NCBI GenBank assembly: GCA_021186555.1
Contig: JAJKFL010000003.1
Span: 27,702,908-27,766,907 of the forward strand
Direction: 5' to 3'
Source of the DNA: Reticulitermes speratus
Taxonomy: Eukaryota; Arthropoda; Insecta; Blattodea; Rhinotermitidae
DNA length: 64,000 nt
Below the pieces are notes generated by a model that saw only the letters and a list, made by a program, of their open reading frames with translations, did not search any database and was not told the DNA's origin. Positions within the stretch are counted from its first letter, which is position 1, and the number at the start of each line of letters is the position of its first letter. The translations under genes and the position numbers were made by a program. This document shows, in pieces, positions 47,735 to 58,053 of this stretch.

Positions 47735-49669
47735 CGGTAGTCCCGAGTTCGAACATAAATCACTCTGCGACAGGTGTTCATCTGTGAGTCTTGGAAAAAA
47801 AAACTCCTTTTACTATTATAAACATATTTTGAGTTTTCAAGTCTGACTGTTTCAGTCAGTCCTTACGGGCCGTCTTGTTTTCAGAGAGGATGGGACTGTC
47901 CTTTGATGAGGAGGAAGGATGGTTTGGACTTATACATTTTATAAATCCGAGAATGGATGTGGAGAGGAACTTACGATTAAGAATGAATCCTATCAGTAAC
48001 AGAAAAATCATCATTGCCAGACATATGTTTCGGCCAGATTCCCATTTCGCTTTGTGTACCTAAAATGGCAATTCCAATGAATGTCGAGATGTTTGAATAA
48101 CTTCAACATACGATGCATCTAAACTGCGAAAGCGGAAACTGTATATTAAGTACAGGCCACAGAAAGCTACGGACGGAAGTACGTGTTAGCTGGACAAACA
48201 TAGAACCTGGAATTCTCTATGTCAAATTTAGATAGAAATCTGATTTCGAATGTGAGTTACACAGACCAAACATGTTGATAACTGTGTTTGAAGAATTAAA
48301 TCAACATCTATATGATATATAAAAACAAGTTTCTACCCAATTTCCTGTGTCTTACCGCAGCCATACTGCAGCCAAGGCTGTCCATGAGATGTGCAAATAT
48401 TGCGGTAGGGATTTTGGGTGCGATTGGAATCCCTGCTCGGTTACACGAGTGAACATAATTTATTAGTTTAAGTGTTATTTACCTTTAAAACTTTAGCTTC
48501 TTCTGCGGTCTTAAGGAGAACGACCACATGCCGGGAGAAGAAGGGGCACTTGCATGTATGTATGTATGTATGTACGTATGTATGTCACTGTGTAAGTGAA
48601 AAAGCCGGTGATCGTATAAAAGCACCAGATGTGAAATATACACAATTTCCGGTTATTATACACCTATACGGTAGCAGGTGTACTCTGTTCTACACAAAGC
48701 TTTATTTATATGCTCCAAAAATTCGGCTGCTGACACTTATCATAATCCTATTTAATCCAGGCAAGGCCCCAACTTTTGGTTTGAGATCCATTTTAACATT
48801 ATGTTCCCATTTACATCTAGGTCTCACATTGGTAATTATAAATTCGGCAGTTGAAGAGAATATACGGATCGTAGGTGGACTGAAGCAGTTGATTTGAGGC
48901 AGAAGTTGGGATCGAGTTAAGGACATTACTGGTAAGTTTGGGCTCAGAGTTACACGTAGCATGATAATACATACTTCCTTTGGGGTATTAAGGGCGCTAT
49001 TGTTTTACACAGACCAGACTAAATCACAATAATGCTGTGTTAATGGCCGGTCTGGTGTTAGATGCAGAAAACTTCCAAATGAGTGGAAAGGGTCTAAATA
49101 TAAAGAAGTCAATGGGCGAAAGAGTTTTATTAATGTTTACCCACCTCCACAGGGAAATTAAATCCCCAGAAGGAAGGATCTGCTGATGCAGCAGCAACAT
49201 TAGACATACAGTAATTCACTGCTGTATTTTACGCTACGATCTATACTAACATTTTCAAGTTGTTTAAAATATGTAAGTAATGGATTAAAGTAGATCTAAA
49301 CTCAGAGAGAAATTTCAGGGCGAATAAACCCATTAGAGTCCAAAGATCTACTCTTGTCTCCGATAACCGTATATGGATTCAAAATAACAAGGTTGCATTT
49401 CCAACTGAACAAAATAAAATTATGTTGTGATGTGCAGCATATAAAATTCGATTCTAGAACGCTGCAGAATCTTCGGACATGAAGTACCTACGTGTCTTCC
49501 GAGGAAATCCCGGTCATTATATACAAAAGCTATAATTAGGTAATTACAATGCTCAAGGATTGCCCCCTCCCCCAATTTACCAGTTTGAAAACCTTATACA
49601 AATAAACTGTAAATACTTGATGTCTCAGATTCACTGAAATAATACTTCATAATTCGTTTCCTACATCGC
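47735..49669. other. No host gene; LINE scrap and worn repeats
   Basis: Positions 48715-48850 (minus) read RPRCKWEHNVKMDLKPKVG, matching GRPRRRWEDNIKMDLKEVG of arthropod LINE C-termini. About 48020-48055 (minus) keeps GCC-GAAAC-ATATGT of the hammerhead-like motif. A short TATG run is at 48556-48585. Confidence 0.45.
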
Positions 49670-49770
49670 AGTGCACACTGTGACTCCGTTATAAACACAA
49701 ACCGGTAAATTTTGTTAAGGAAAGCAATCGACAGTTATTGTGAGATCACACAGAAATAATAAATATGATG
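49670..49770 (+). repeat. About 100-bp dispersed repeat
   Basis: Contains GACTCCGTTATAAACACAAA, GGTAAATTTTGTTAAGGAAA and CAGTTATTGTGAGATCACAC. Same family as 17975. Confidence 0.55.
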
Positions 49771-50053
49771 TGTGAAAAAAAATGCAATGTTTCAGAATGA
49801 TTTCTCTCTCTCTCTCTCTCACCCATATTTCAACCGATATTTCAAGAAACCTAGTGCAAATATTGGAAGAGAGACCAGCTCCTTAACTTTCAATTTACCA
49901 CAGTTAATAATAACAACATGGCAGGCGGGCGAATTTGCGAGGCTGGAGCAGAATTAGTGACGCTAGTTTGGAACCTAAAATTAGATATGGCCATAGATAT
50001 TGGAAAAGTAAAAAACCTTTGTTGAGGTAATATTTTTGTGCGGTGTTAAATAA
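49771..50053. other. No gene recognised
   Basis: Short AT-rich stretch with a (TC)n run at about 49803-49820. Confidence 0.5.
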
Positions 50054-50110
50054 CAAGGTAAATGACATCTGTGGTCTTCTGGGTAATTACACGGCGTCGT
50101 GTGGTAATTA

Positions 50111-50158
50111 TTTACCGACGTTTCGGGACAACGTATCGGTCCCATCCTCACGGGTCAA
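50111..50158 (-). ncRNA. Hammerhead-like motif, left arm of element 4
   Basis: Minus strand: stem I TTGACC, core CGTGAGGA (one inserted G), extra T, stem II GGGAC-loop-GTCCC, GAAAC, ACGT, C, GGTAAA. Stem I pairs at five of six positions. Confidence 0.5.
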
Positions 50159-50180
50159 GATTCCAAGAGGAATTGGAATC

Positions 50181-50228
50181 TTGACCCGTGAGGATAGGAC
50201 CGATACGTTGTCCCGAAACGTCGGTTAA
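50181..50228 (+). ncRNA. Hammerhead-like motif, right arm of element 4
   Basis: Stem I TTGACC pairs fully with GGTTAA (one G-T). Core CGTGAGGA, extra T, stem II AGGAC/GTCCC (one mismatch), GAAAC, ACGT, C. The right arm differs from the left exactly in ways that keep stem I paired. Confidence 0.5.
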
Positions 50229-50316
50229 TAATTTCCACACGACGCCGTGTAATTACCCAGAAGATCACAGATTTCATCAACATCGCGGCGGAAGCCTGAA
50301 ATCAAGGTAAATGACA

Positions 50317-51080
50317 ATGCGAAAATTTTCAGTAACGCTCGGTTTAATGGCGATAATTCAAGAAAGAGAGGAACTATGCATCTGGCATTTGGTACAGAGA
50401 TAAATCGTAAACATACCTGTACGCTGTGTACGAAATACTGTTAGTAACTCAAGAGTTACACTGATGGCCGCGATTCGAATCTTTGAGGTCATGTCCGATA
50501 CATTTTAGGTGTGCATTTCAGGCGTAGAGAAGTTTTTCACAAAGATAAAATAATGATGATACTAATACATAAGGTTCGTGAAACTAGAGAGGTTTACATA
50601 AGGAGATTGATCTCTAAGGGTTATTCTCAAACTCCGTGTACAGTACTGAAGCGGGCGACACATAAAGATATTTATTACGGACGCTAAGAAAACACTCCAG
50701 AGCTTGCATATTCCTTATGATGTTTATTAATGCCATAAAACGTCACGTTTCTGCTTCGAATTCGGGAGGTCTGGTGTCGAAGTCTCAGGCCACATGTTCG
50801 CTCTCCTGAAGCCCATCGGGGTTTCATTCAACCCTCCAAGGAACTACCCGAACAGTAGGTGTACTTTGCACTAGCCGTGACCACTACCTTCCACACGTTT
50901 ACAAATTCATAACTGTAGAACTGTCTGCAAGTAGTAGCTATGTAAACACTTCAGTTTAGACAGCGTCCTTTAATAACTGAACGATCAATCAGCAGGTGTG
51001 GAATGGAAGGATTATAATAGAAGAAATCCGAAAGAAATGGAATGCGAGTGTATGAACCGGAATCAATTATGTCAGAAAAA
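50317..51080. other. No gene recognised
   Basis: No conserved frames, tRNA-like blocks or terminal repeats seen, apart from an isolated box-B-like GCGATTCGAATC near 50470. Confidence 0.5.
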
Positions 51081-51202
51081 GGGCTAGTGTCGAAGAGCTT
51101 GTGTCGAAGGGCTTGTGTCGAAGAGCTAGTGTCGAAGAGCTTGTGTCGAAGGGCTTGTGTCGAAGGGCTAGTGTCGAAGGGCTAGTGTCGAAGGGCTAGT
51201 GA
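51081..51202. repeat. 14-bp tandem repeat
   Basis: Unit GTGTCGAAGRGCTW repeats about 8-9 times with alternation between AGAGCTT, GGGCTT and GGGCTA endings. Non-coding minisatellite. Confidence 0.9.
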
Positions 51203-51239
51203 CGGAAGGTTACAAGAACTACAATGACCTTTTAAATTC

Positions 51240-51650
51240 TACAAAAGGCAGAGAATGTTTTGACCAAATCAGCAATTATTATTTTATCAGTAAAAATAGT
51301 TGCTGGCTTTAGTTTGTCTGAAATGCAAAAAGCACTATGCAGAGAACAATTGTTGGATGTAGGAAAAAAGTGATAGGAAGATGGTAAAAATTTTACAATG
51401 AGGGGTTTCGAGATTTATAGGCCTAATTACCGGGACAATTATTAGTGTGATCAACGGAAGGAGGATGAGACAGGAGGTGTGTGTAGAATGTAATGTGGAG
51501 GTACATGCGTCCGAAAATTATTTGCTAAATCTAAAGGAACGATCAGTTGAGAAAACGCAAAGTGCATGGGAGGATGATATTAAAATGAATATTAAATAGG
51601 ATGTAAAGGTGGGAAACTAATTCATCCGAGTCAGAACAAGGACCTGTCGC
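51240..51650 (+). pseudogene. Non-LTR retrotransposon fragment
   Basis: The clearest part (about 51545-51645) reads SVEKTQSAWEDDIKMNIK, stop, DVKVGN, then FIRVRTRTC. It matches RPRRRWEDNIKMDLREVG..WI.LAQDRD.WRA. The upstream sequence is too worn to align by eye. Confidence 0.5.
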
Positions 51651-51779
51651 ATATTTTTATAAACACGATAATGAACCTTCGATATTAAAAAAAACGCGTT
51701 AAATTTTTTGATCATTTCTGCTTTATTTAGTTACAGCTGATCAACTACACTTACGGTGTAGCTCAGACTGAAGGAATTA

Positions 51780-52030
51780 CTAGACGACTGGCTGTTCCAC
51801 CGCGAAGTCCGTGTTCCGCTTCCGGCAGAATTGAGAAATTGATCTGTTCTCCAAAAAGTCCAGATGGGTTCGGATGCCTAGAAAAGCCCTGACCAAAAGA
51901 TAACGAGGGCTATTTCTCTGGAAACAGATAGGCCGTGACCTGATGCTAACCACTTCCGCCCATCTAATATTAAGGTTAAGAATCTGTGGATATGTAACTC
52001 CATTCTCCAATACGCCTTTATGGCGCATGC
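51780..52030 (+). repeat. Diverged SINE (family F) body and 3' end
   Basis: The end TAACCACTTCCGCCCATCTA, TTAAGGTTAAGAATCTGTGG and CCTTTATGGCGC corresponds to the 3' block of the SINE at 52825. The upstream part is not clearly tRNA-like. Confidence 0.45.
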
Positions 52031-52824
52031 ATAATTAAGAAACTTAGATCTTTTACTGTACGTTAACTTCGGTGGTTAAATGGTCTGTACATCAGTTATA
52101 TCGCGCTCTCTGTCTTCCTGTCTGTCTCTCTCTCTTTCTATATAGATGTGTGCATATATATATAGACAGAGTGAGAGACAGAGGATAATGGTGCCGCTCC
52201 ACGTAAATTACTTTTCGGCTCTTCTCTCTTCCCTTTAAGCGAAGTTCGTTCCGTTTAGACCTCATCCAACCTCAACTCCATTCTAATGCGGTAGCGAATT
52301 TCCTAAGTGATTTTTTTAAATAGAAACTTCCAAATATCTGGAAGTTGTAATCATTCTATTATAATACAAAAACGAAACGATAAAAGAAAACTATTACACT
52401 CCTAGGAGATTGTTACAGTCTTCTTAGATGTAAAGCCGTGTATACTGGTACAAATTGCCAGAGGTTTTGCACGAAAGTACATTCTCCATCTTCCACCCTA
52501 AAGGTGCAGGCAATACGTTCCGCCAAAGCGTCTGTACATATCTAGCAGATTACGCTGCTTCATGTTCCAGATATCTTGATACACACAACATTGAGAACCT
52601 CAAATCTCACACTCAAAGGTCTTTCAGAAGAGGATACTGAGGCGAACATACCAACTTGACAGACAGAAGGAAAGAGGAGAATAGAGAGAATGATAATGTG
52701 GAGATCCATAATTAGTACTTTACCAACATAAGGGTGATCAATTCATATATAGTGAGATGGGCAGGGTATGAATGGCAGAGATGAGGAATACATAAGTAAT
52801 TTTAGTCGAAAATCCTAAAGGAAA
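52031..52824. other. No gene recognised
   Basis: Contains a CT-rich run with a partly complementary AG-rich run (about 52105-52180). No gene. Confidence 0.5.
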
Positions 52825-53095
52825 AGAGCCGGGATAGTTCAGAGTAACGACAAGGCTGCTGGCTGATATATCGATGAATCGAGGTTCGATTGCCGCTAGG
52901 GACTGAGGTTTTTTTTTAACTTTCGAAAGACCAGCTCTGTGCCCACCCGGTCTTTTTTTCAATAGCTATCAGATGCTATTTTTCCGAACTTAAGGCGGCC
53001 AGGGTTTGAAGCTTAATACTCACCACCGCCTAGTGCAGAGGCTACACCTATACCTATATTTCCACTCCCCCATACACCTTCATGTTACAGTGTTT
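52825..53095 (+). repeat. tRNA-derived SINE (family F), reference copy
   Basis: The head GAGCCGGGATAGTTCAGAGT then GAGGTTCGATTGCC gives box A and box B spacing. A T-rich linker, GACCAGCTCTGTGCCCACC and a 3' end GAAGCTTAATACTCACCACC ... CCATACACCTTCATG follow. Pieces of this 3' end occur at 770, 9355, 28945, 40140 and 51950. Confidence 0.65.
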
Positions 53096-53250
53096 AATTA
53101 AGCACAAGGACATCGTTAAACCTAAAAGAAACATATAGATTGGGTGACATCTTAGAGGGGAGAGTAATGTTAACGTAGATCACACATTTCTTAAACCAAC
53201 AAATGCACGCCTTTTATTTATTATACAATAAAATTTTTACAGTAAAATCA

Positions 53251-53295
53251 GTCTAACATGTTTCGGATCCCTATTCTGCGACCATCATCAGGGAC
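53251..53295 (-). ncRNA. Hammerhead-like motif, left arm of element 2
   Basis: Minus strand: stem I GTCC, intact core CTGATGA, extra T, stem II GGTC/GATC, one unpaired C, GAAAC, palindrome ACATGT, T, AGAC. Stem I pairs at three of four positions. Confidence 0.6.
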
Positions 53296-53558
53296 CCTAT
53301 CGTACTGTACATACCTGTGTATATAAACAGATATGTAGTGTGTTGCTATTTCAACCTCCGTTCTGCCTTACCAGTTTCTTATATATCTATACAAAAAATT
53401 TTACAGATATGCGATTTTATCTAATTTTAACTTCATTTTTTTAATATTAATTTTCAGTGGAACCACAAAAACAACTGACATAGCCTACATTTTACCTGTG
53501 GACTTTTAATATATACCATTATTTGTTGATTTGTGATTTTGTGTGATTCACGATACGG

Positions 53559-53603
53559 GTCCCTGATGATGATCCCAGGATAGAGATCCGAAACATGTTG
53601 GAC
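53559..53603 (+). ncRNA. Hammerhead-like motif, right arm of element 2 (best preserved)
   Basis: Stem I GTCC pairs perfectly with GGAC. Core CTGATGA is intact, followed by an extra T, stem II GATC/GATC with a 10-base loop, one unpaired C, GAAAC, ACATGT and T as the nucleotide before the predicted cleavage point. All core bases expected of a type I hammerhead are present. Stem III is too short to close alone but is self-complementary, so a dimer would give a 6-bp helix. Confidence 0.7.
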
Positions 53604-53720
53604 TGATTTTACTGTAAAAATTGTATTGTATAATACATAAAAGGTGTGCATTTGTTGGTTTAAGAAATGTGTGATCGAATGAAAATGCACGGTATAAACA
53701 ATATGAAGTTAACGTAGATC

Positions 53721-54309
53721 TCAAATGAACAGGTTGTGGGGGCGTATATTGGACTTAACAGATTCAGGAGAGGGTCTAGTGGTAGGCTTTTGCGAAAAAG
53801 GTAATGAACCCTAATCGGATTTCTTCAAAGGCGATGGATTTTTGGACTGGTTGAAAGAATATTAACTTCACAAAACGACCTTCGCCCCACGGGTCACATC
53901 GAGTTTCATAAAAATATGCAAGCTAGCTAAGCACGAAACCTGATGCCTGTTTTCACTTAAAGAATGTGGTAACCAGGCTAGAAGCAAGTATATGGTGTAG
54001 CCTATGTTAAATACATAGCCGGATCAAAGTAAGGCGCTCGGCGCTCAGCAGTCTTTGAATATTTGCAGACGGATGTAATACAAAAGGCAGACGGCTAAGC
54101 TGCAGGCTACACTATTGTTACATTTAACAATAAATGTGGAGCATAACAAGTAGTCATTTCTACTGGCTGCACTCTTGCAGACGAGAAACTTTCTACGAAC
54201 AAATAAAATGTTCTTGATACGTCCTTAGAATAGAATAACAATACAAATAATTAACTTCATTTAAATTATTTGTTAAATTGCTTACTAACAATTCAATTTC
54301 CACTTCACA
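53721..54309. other. No gene recognised
   Basis: AT-rich DNA with no assignable feature. Confidence 0.5.
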
Positions 54310-54416
54310 GTAAACATTTATACTGTGCATTAAAAAGGCTACCTGGTTAATGCTGTATACGGGGGAAAAATCGCTGTTTATTGTAAGAATCATACAAAAA
54401 TATAAGCGGTGTGCAT
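54310..54416 (+). repeat. About 100-bp dispersed repeat
   Basis: GGTTAATGCTGTATACGG, then AAATCGCTGTTTATTGTAAG and AATCATACAAAAATATAAGC. Same family as 17975. Confidence 0.6.
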
Positions 54417-54927
54417 AAAATTCATGAGACTTCAAAATTTTAAAACTGACATTACATATTGTAACGATTGTTCAGGGGTGAAACAACTGTATATATTCGT
54501 CCACTTATCACAGGCTTAATGTCATCCCAAATGCATTGATGTATGCCACTGTCAACATATAAAACAAATCGCATAACTATTTGCAATACACTCTTTGTTG
54601 AAAAGTCGGTAGTTGTTCAGCTGGCCAAAAATTCATTGCATTTTAAGGGACCCTTTATTATTTTTCTCAGAGCAGCTCTTCGTTAACCCTCTTCACAAGC
54701 TAGGTAATTTCATTCCACATACTCATGTTTCATTTCTTTCATCTTCTTCAGTCTTCAGTAAATAAGATGAAGGCAGCAGGCTCCTCCGAAAAGATGGTAC
54801 CCACCTGCCAGACTACATGGTGTCATAACCCTGAAGACAGCAATAAGAATCTTCACCGCCCTGAAGACGTCAAATCTCAGGACTGCATAAGTCTCTATTT
54901 ACTTTCAAATATGACTTTGTGAGTGAT
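54417..54927. other. No gene; possible worn motif
   Basis: Positions 54770-54850 contain CCGAAAAGATGGTACCCACC and CCTGAAGACAG, sharing phrases with 60000-60090. They may be old copies of one repeat. Confidence 0.4.
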
Positions 54928-54940
54928 ATAGTTTTACTAA

Positions 54941-55205
54941 GTGCCGATCCCAGTGGCCGCGCGGTCTAAGGCGTGGGTCTACGGCCGCTCGCTTACTGGG
55001 ATTGTGGGTTCGAATCCCGCCTAGGGCATGGATGTCTGTCTCTTGTGAGTGTTGTGTGTTGTCAGGTAGAGGTCTCTGCGACGAGCTGGTCCCTCGTCCA
55101 GAGGAGTCCTACCGAGTGTGATGTGTCTAAAAGTGTGTGATCGTGAAACCTCGAAAAATGAGGCGGCCTAGGCCCACAAGGGGCTGTCGAGCCATTGGAA
55201 AAAAA
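54941..55205 (+). repeat. tRNA-derived SINE (family B) with target duplication
   Basis: The head CCAGTGGCCGCGCGGTCTAA and box B GGGTTCGAATCCC are separated by an extra-long variable region, as in Leu/Ser-type tRNAs. The body TGGATGTCTGTCTCTTGTGA is followed by GCGGCCTAGGCCCAC and an A-rich end. Flanks ATAGTTTTACTAA (54928-54940) and ATAGTCTTACTAA (55206-55218) form a 13-bp duplication with one difference. A second copy is at 59645. Confidence 0.9.
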
Positions 55206-55218
55206 ATAGTCTTACTAA

Positions 55219-55472
55219 TGACAGGGATGTTTAGATGAAGTCCTCTACTCGGGAAGTAGATCTAGAGCATATAGTCACCCCCCCCCAAGTTACGTCATAG
55301 TTGGTTCCGAGACCGGCGACATTAGTCGAGACGACGTAAGTTGTGACAGATTTTTCCATAAACGCAGTGATAAAATGAGAAGGGGGGGATCCTGACAATT
55401 TTTTTAACCAAGAACAAATATACACTTATACTCACGAAAAATTTACAAAAAGTACGGAACCCGAAAAACTAT
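55219..55472. other. No gene recognised
   Basis: Two C/G homopolymer runs (about 55278 and 55382) and no conserved frame. Confidence 0.5.
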
Positions 55473-55742
55473 TTACAATTTAAGGAGGAGGCACTTCTTC
55501 TTTATCTGAGGGCGTGTCATGTGGACCATCTCTCTAGTGTCCAACGGTACAGGCTGTGATGCACGAGTGCCTGAATATGGCAATGAAATTAGGCACTGAA
55601 GTCTGGCGAGACAAATACCACTTGCTCTCCTTCTGAAACTCTTCATAGCAAGCAAGTCCTTGTCTAGTCGTTTCTGCTTGTTCATGTCAATGTCCTCAAA
55701 TATCTTGATGCCAGCTTCAATGAGTCCAAACCCCTCAGTCAA
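55473..55742 (-). pseudogene. Possible pogo/Tigger-type transposase C-terminal fragment
   Basis: The minus strand encodes MTEGFGLIEAGIKIFEDIDM followed by NKQKR. This resembles the M..GF.L.EEAL.IFE..DPN.ER helix near the end of pogo/Tigger (DDE_1) proteins. Nothing upstream within 200 codons confirms the catalytic domain. The match is by memory and short, so it remains a weak call. Confidence 0.3.
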
Positions 55743-57732
55743 TTTCGAAATATCATGGGCCTCTACTTAGGATCAGGTTCAGGGTCCTCAGCTCCTTCAA
55801 GGGCGCTTTGCTTCCGACCTGCCACAAGATCCTCGGTGTGAGCTCCCTATCAAAAATTTTCAGCAACTCGAAATAACTTTTAGCATCGAACGTAAGAATT
55901 TGTGTTCTTAGCTTAATTCGGTGAGTCTGGCGGTGACGACGCAAGTGCGGAACGCCGTAAGTCGGGGAATTATTGTTTTAGTAAAGTTATGATACAAACA
56001 CTGTCTTTCGAGAAATTCTTTTTCTGTAATTCCATTGACGATGTTGTCACTCTCCCAGAAAACATAGCGTGAAGGGTGTGATGAATTGTAAAAATATGGA
56101 AGGAAACGGTTGTGGGTTAATCGAGATATATGTCGGAGTTTTCCTATAGGAAGAGAGAAAAATGACATAAACCTCAGTCATGACAGCCGGTGTGCCGTCA
56201 GAAATTCGAACTGGGCACCCCACGAAGGCAAGTATGGAACTTTGTCGCTCAGTCAGTACTGCGTGCATTTCATTATGGTTATTGCGCACTGCAGGACGTT
56301 ACATTAATAACTCTCTCTCTGACAACACGTACGAGGAATATAAATCAGGATCCTACTACAGGTCGGCATTGTTTTCATTCCTCGACACAATGCCACGTTA
56401 TACCAAAAGCATGCAATAATAAATATGTATATGTAGAATTACACCAAAAAATACACAGCGTATAGGGAAACCCCAAATAATCTACATTATTTTAAAACCC
56501 CTACATGTTCCAGTACTTAAAGGGTCATTATTAGGAGTACAACAATTGTCAAGAGAAGTGCACACAAAAGCAACATTGCATACACCAACGTACATGAATG
56601 AATACACAGTGAACTATTTTACATTACAATATAGACGTCAGAGATATTAAATAAAGATTCATTTTGGTCAAGGTTCACATACTGATAACGTATAGAAATT
56701 CACTTTCTTTGAATAAAGTATGATGATTGTGTCTTCATGGTTACGTAACGTTACCATTACAAATCTTGGATATAAAGTCAGTACTACAAAAGTATCGTTA
56801 AGTGTTGACTTGAAATGTTTGTGTTCAAACGTCTATGGTTCAAAATGTATTAATAAAGATTAAAATCATGTGCTTTCATCACATGCGGCGCACTGTAAGA
56901 TGTATGTGCCGTCCAGCCCTGTGGATAACATAAAATTCGGATGTGTTTGGTTTAATTCAATTTATGAGGTTTCAGTATAAATACACGGTAACATGGGACG
57001 GACGCTATAATATAATTAATATACATATATACATTCTCTCCTCTTAAGTAAATTCAGGTTAGACGGAAACACCAACTATGAACCACTCGCCTTGGAATCC
57101 ACACCTATCGATCTATTGGATTTCGATGTCAACCACATAGAAACGTGACGAAGATGAAACAGCAAGATAGGCTCTCGTCCTTTGAAACCAACTGACCTCA
57201 TGGTGAAGTCTGCATTCGCAGTGCCTTTTTATCCTTATCGGTGAAATCTTCAATCATACTTAGCCTGACCTTAAAACGTTAGGGAAAAACAGTCATATTT
57301 CCTCGTATCAAAGAATAAAGCCGTTCTACTGAACTTTCTTAGGATTTATATATTCACATCGTATTTGCGTATAATTGAATACGTAAGATATATTCAGTCA
57401 TCACAAACTATTTTAAATATGATAAGTTATTTTTTTCATTTGTCTTCAGACCTGATGATAATGTTGATACCATGATATAACTAAACATGCAGCCAAGGTG
57501 ACAAATTACACAGTTTTATTTTACGTCTAATAAGTTGTGTTCAGTGAGTATATTGTACGTACTAAATTTTGTATGAATTACACCACATTGCTGCTGTATA
57601 ACTAATAAGGAGCTTAGAAGTTTATGCTATTCGGTCAGAAAATAATTTCAAAGTGCCTATATTTTGATCTCTTTATTTACAGCTCTAATACGATCTGTAC
57701 AGACTTAAGTGTACTAATATCCCACTGCATAT
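55743..57732. other. No gene recognised; tRNA-like piece and worn motif
   Basis: Positions 56170-56280 (minus) have a box-B-like CCCAGTTCGAATTTC after a GACTGAGCGACAAAG segment, probably a SINE head. About 57449-57497 (plus) keeps CTGATGAT, a hairpin ATG/CAT, and AAACATGCAGCC, possibly a worn hammerhead-like site. Confidence 0.4.
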
Positions 57733-57734
57733 TT

Positions 57735-58050
57735 ACCCAAGTAATTCCCGCCACAACTGAGGCTTTACCACATAACGGAACCTAAGTAATTCCCGCCAAA
57801 ACTGAGGCTTTACCACATAACGGGACTTAAGTAATTCCCGCAACAACTGAGGCTTTACCACATAACGGGACCTAAGTAATTCCCGCCAAAACTGAGGCTT
57901 TACCACATAAAGGGACTTAAGTAATTCCCGCCACAACTGAGGTTTTGCCACATAATGGGACCTAAGTAATTCCCGCCACAAATGAGGTTTTAACACATAA
58001 CGGGAACTAAGTAATTTCCGCCACAACTGAGGCTTTACCACATAACGGGA
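57735..58050. repeat. 45-bp minisatellite, 7 copies
   Basis: Unit AAGTAATTCCCGCCAMAACT plus GAGGCTTTACCACATAACGG and a short joint. Because 45 is a multiple of three, the minus strand stays open for 106 codons as 15-residue repeats (VVKPQLWRELLRSRY). There is no start context, splice signal or homologue I know, so I treat it as non-coding. Confidence 0.9.
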
Positions 58051-58053
58051 CAA

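Larger units (their letters stand above)
50068..50302 (+). mobile_element. Palindromic element 4 with paired hammerhead motifs
   Basis: About 100-bp arms meet around a 6-base spacer near 50168. The arms contain GGGTAATTACACGGCGTCGT and its complement. A perfect 14-bp duplication, CAAGGTAAATGACA, flanks the element at 50054-50067 and 50303-50316. A 24-bp tail (ending GGAAGCCTGAAAT) follows the right arm only, as in elements 1 and 2. It lacks the AATGCACGGT tail block, so it is a separate subfamily. Confidence 0.75.
53182..53707 (+). mobile_element. Palindromic element 2 with paired hammerhead motifs
   Basis: Arms of about 120 bp (53182-about 53305 and about 53548-53672) are inverted copies around an unrelated roughly 240-bp AT-rich centre. 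A 35-bp tail with AATGCACGGT (53684-53693) follows the right arm. A perfect 13-bp duplication, GTTAACGTAGATC, flanks it at 53169-53181 and 53708-53720. Same architecture as element 1 but different arm sequence, so related subfamilies of one element type. Confidence 0.75.

Noticed and set aside
48556-48585. Telomere-like repeat
   Set aside because: The unit is TATG, a simple microsatellite, not TTAGG.
54941-55025. Functional tRNA gene
   Set aside because: It has A and B boxes but continues directly into a conserved SINE body shared with 59645 and is flanked by a target duplication. The same reasoning applies to 34648 and 29461.
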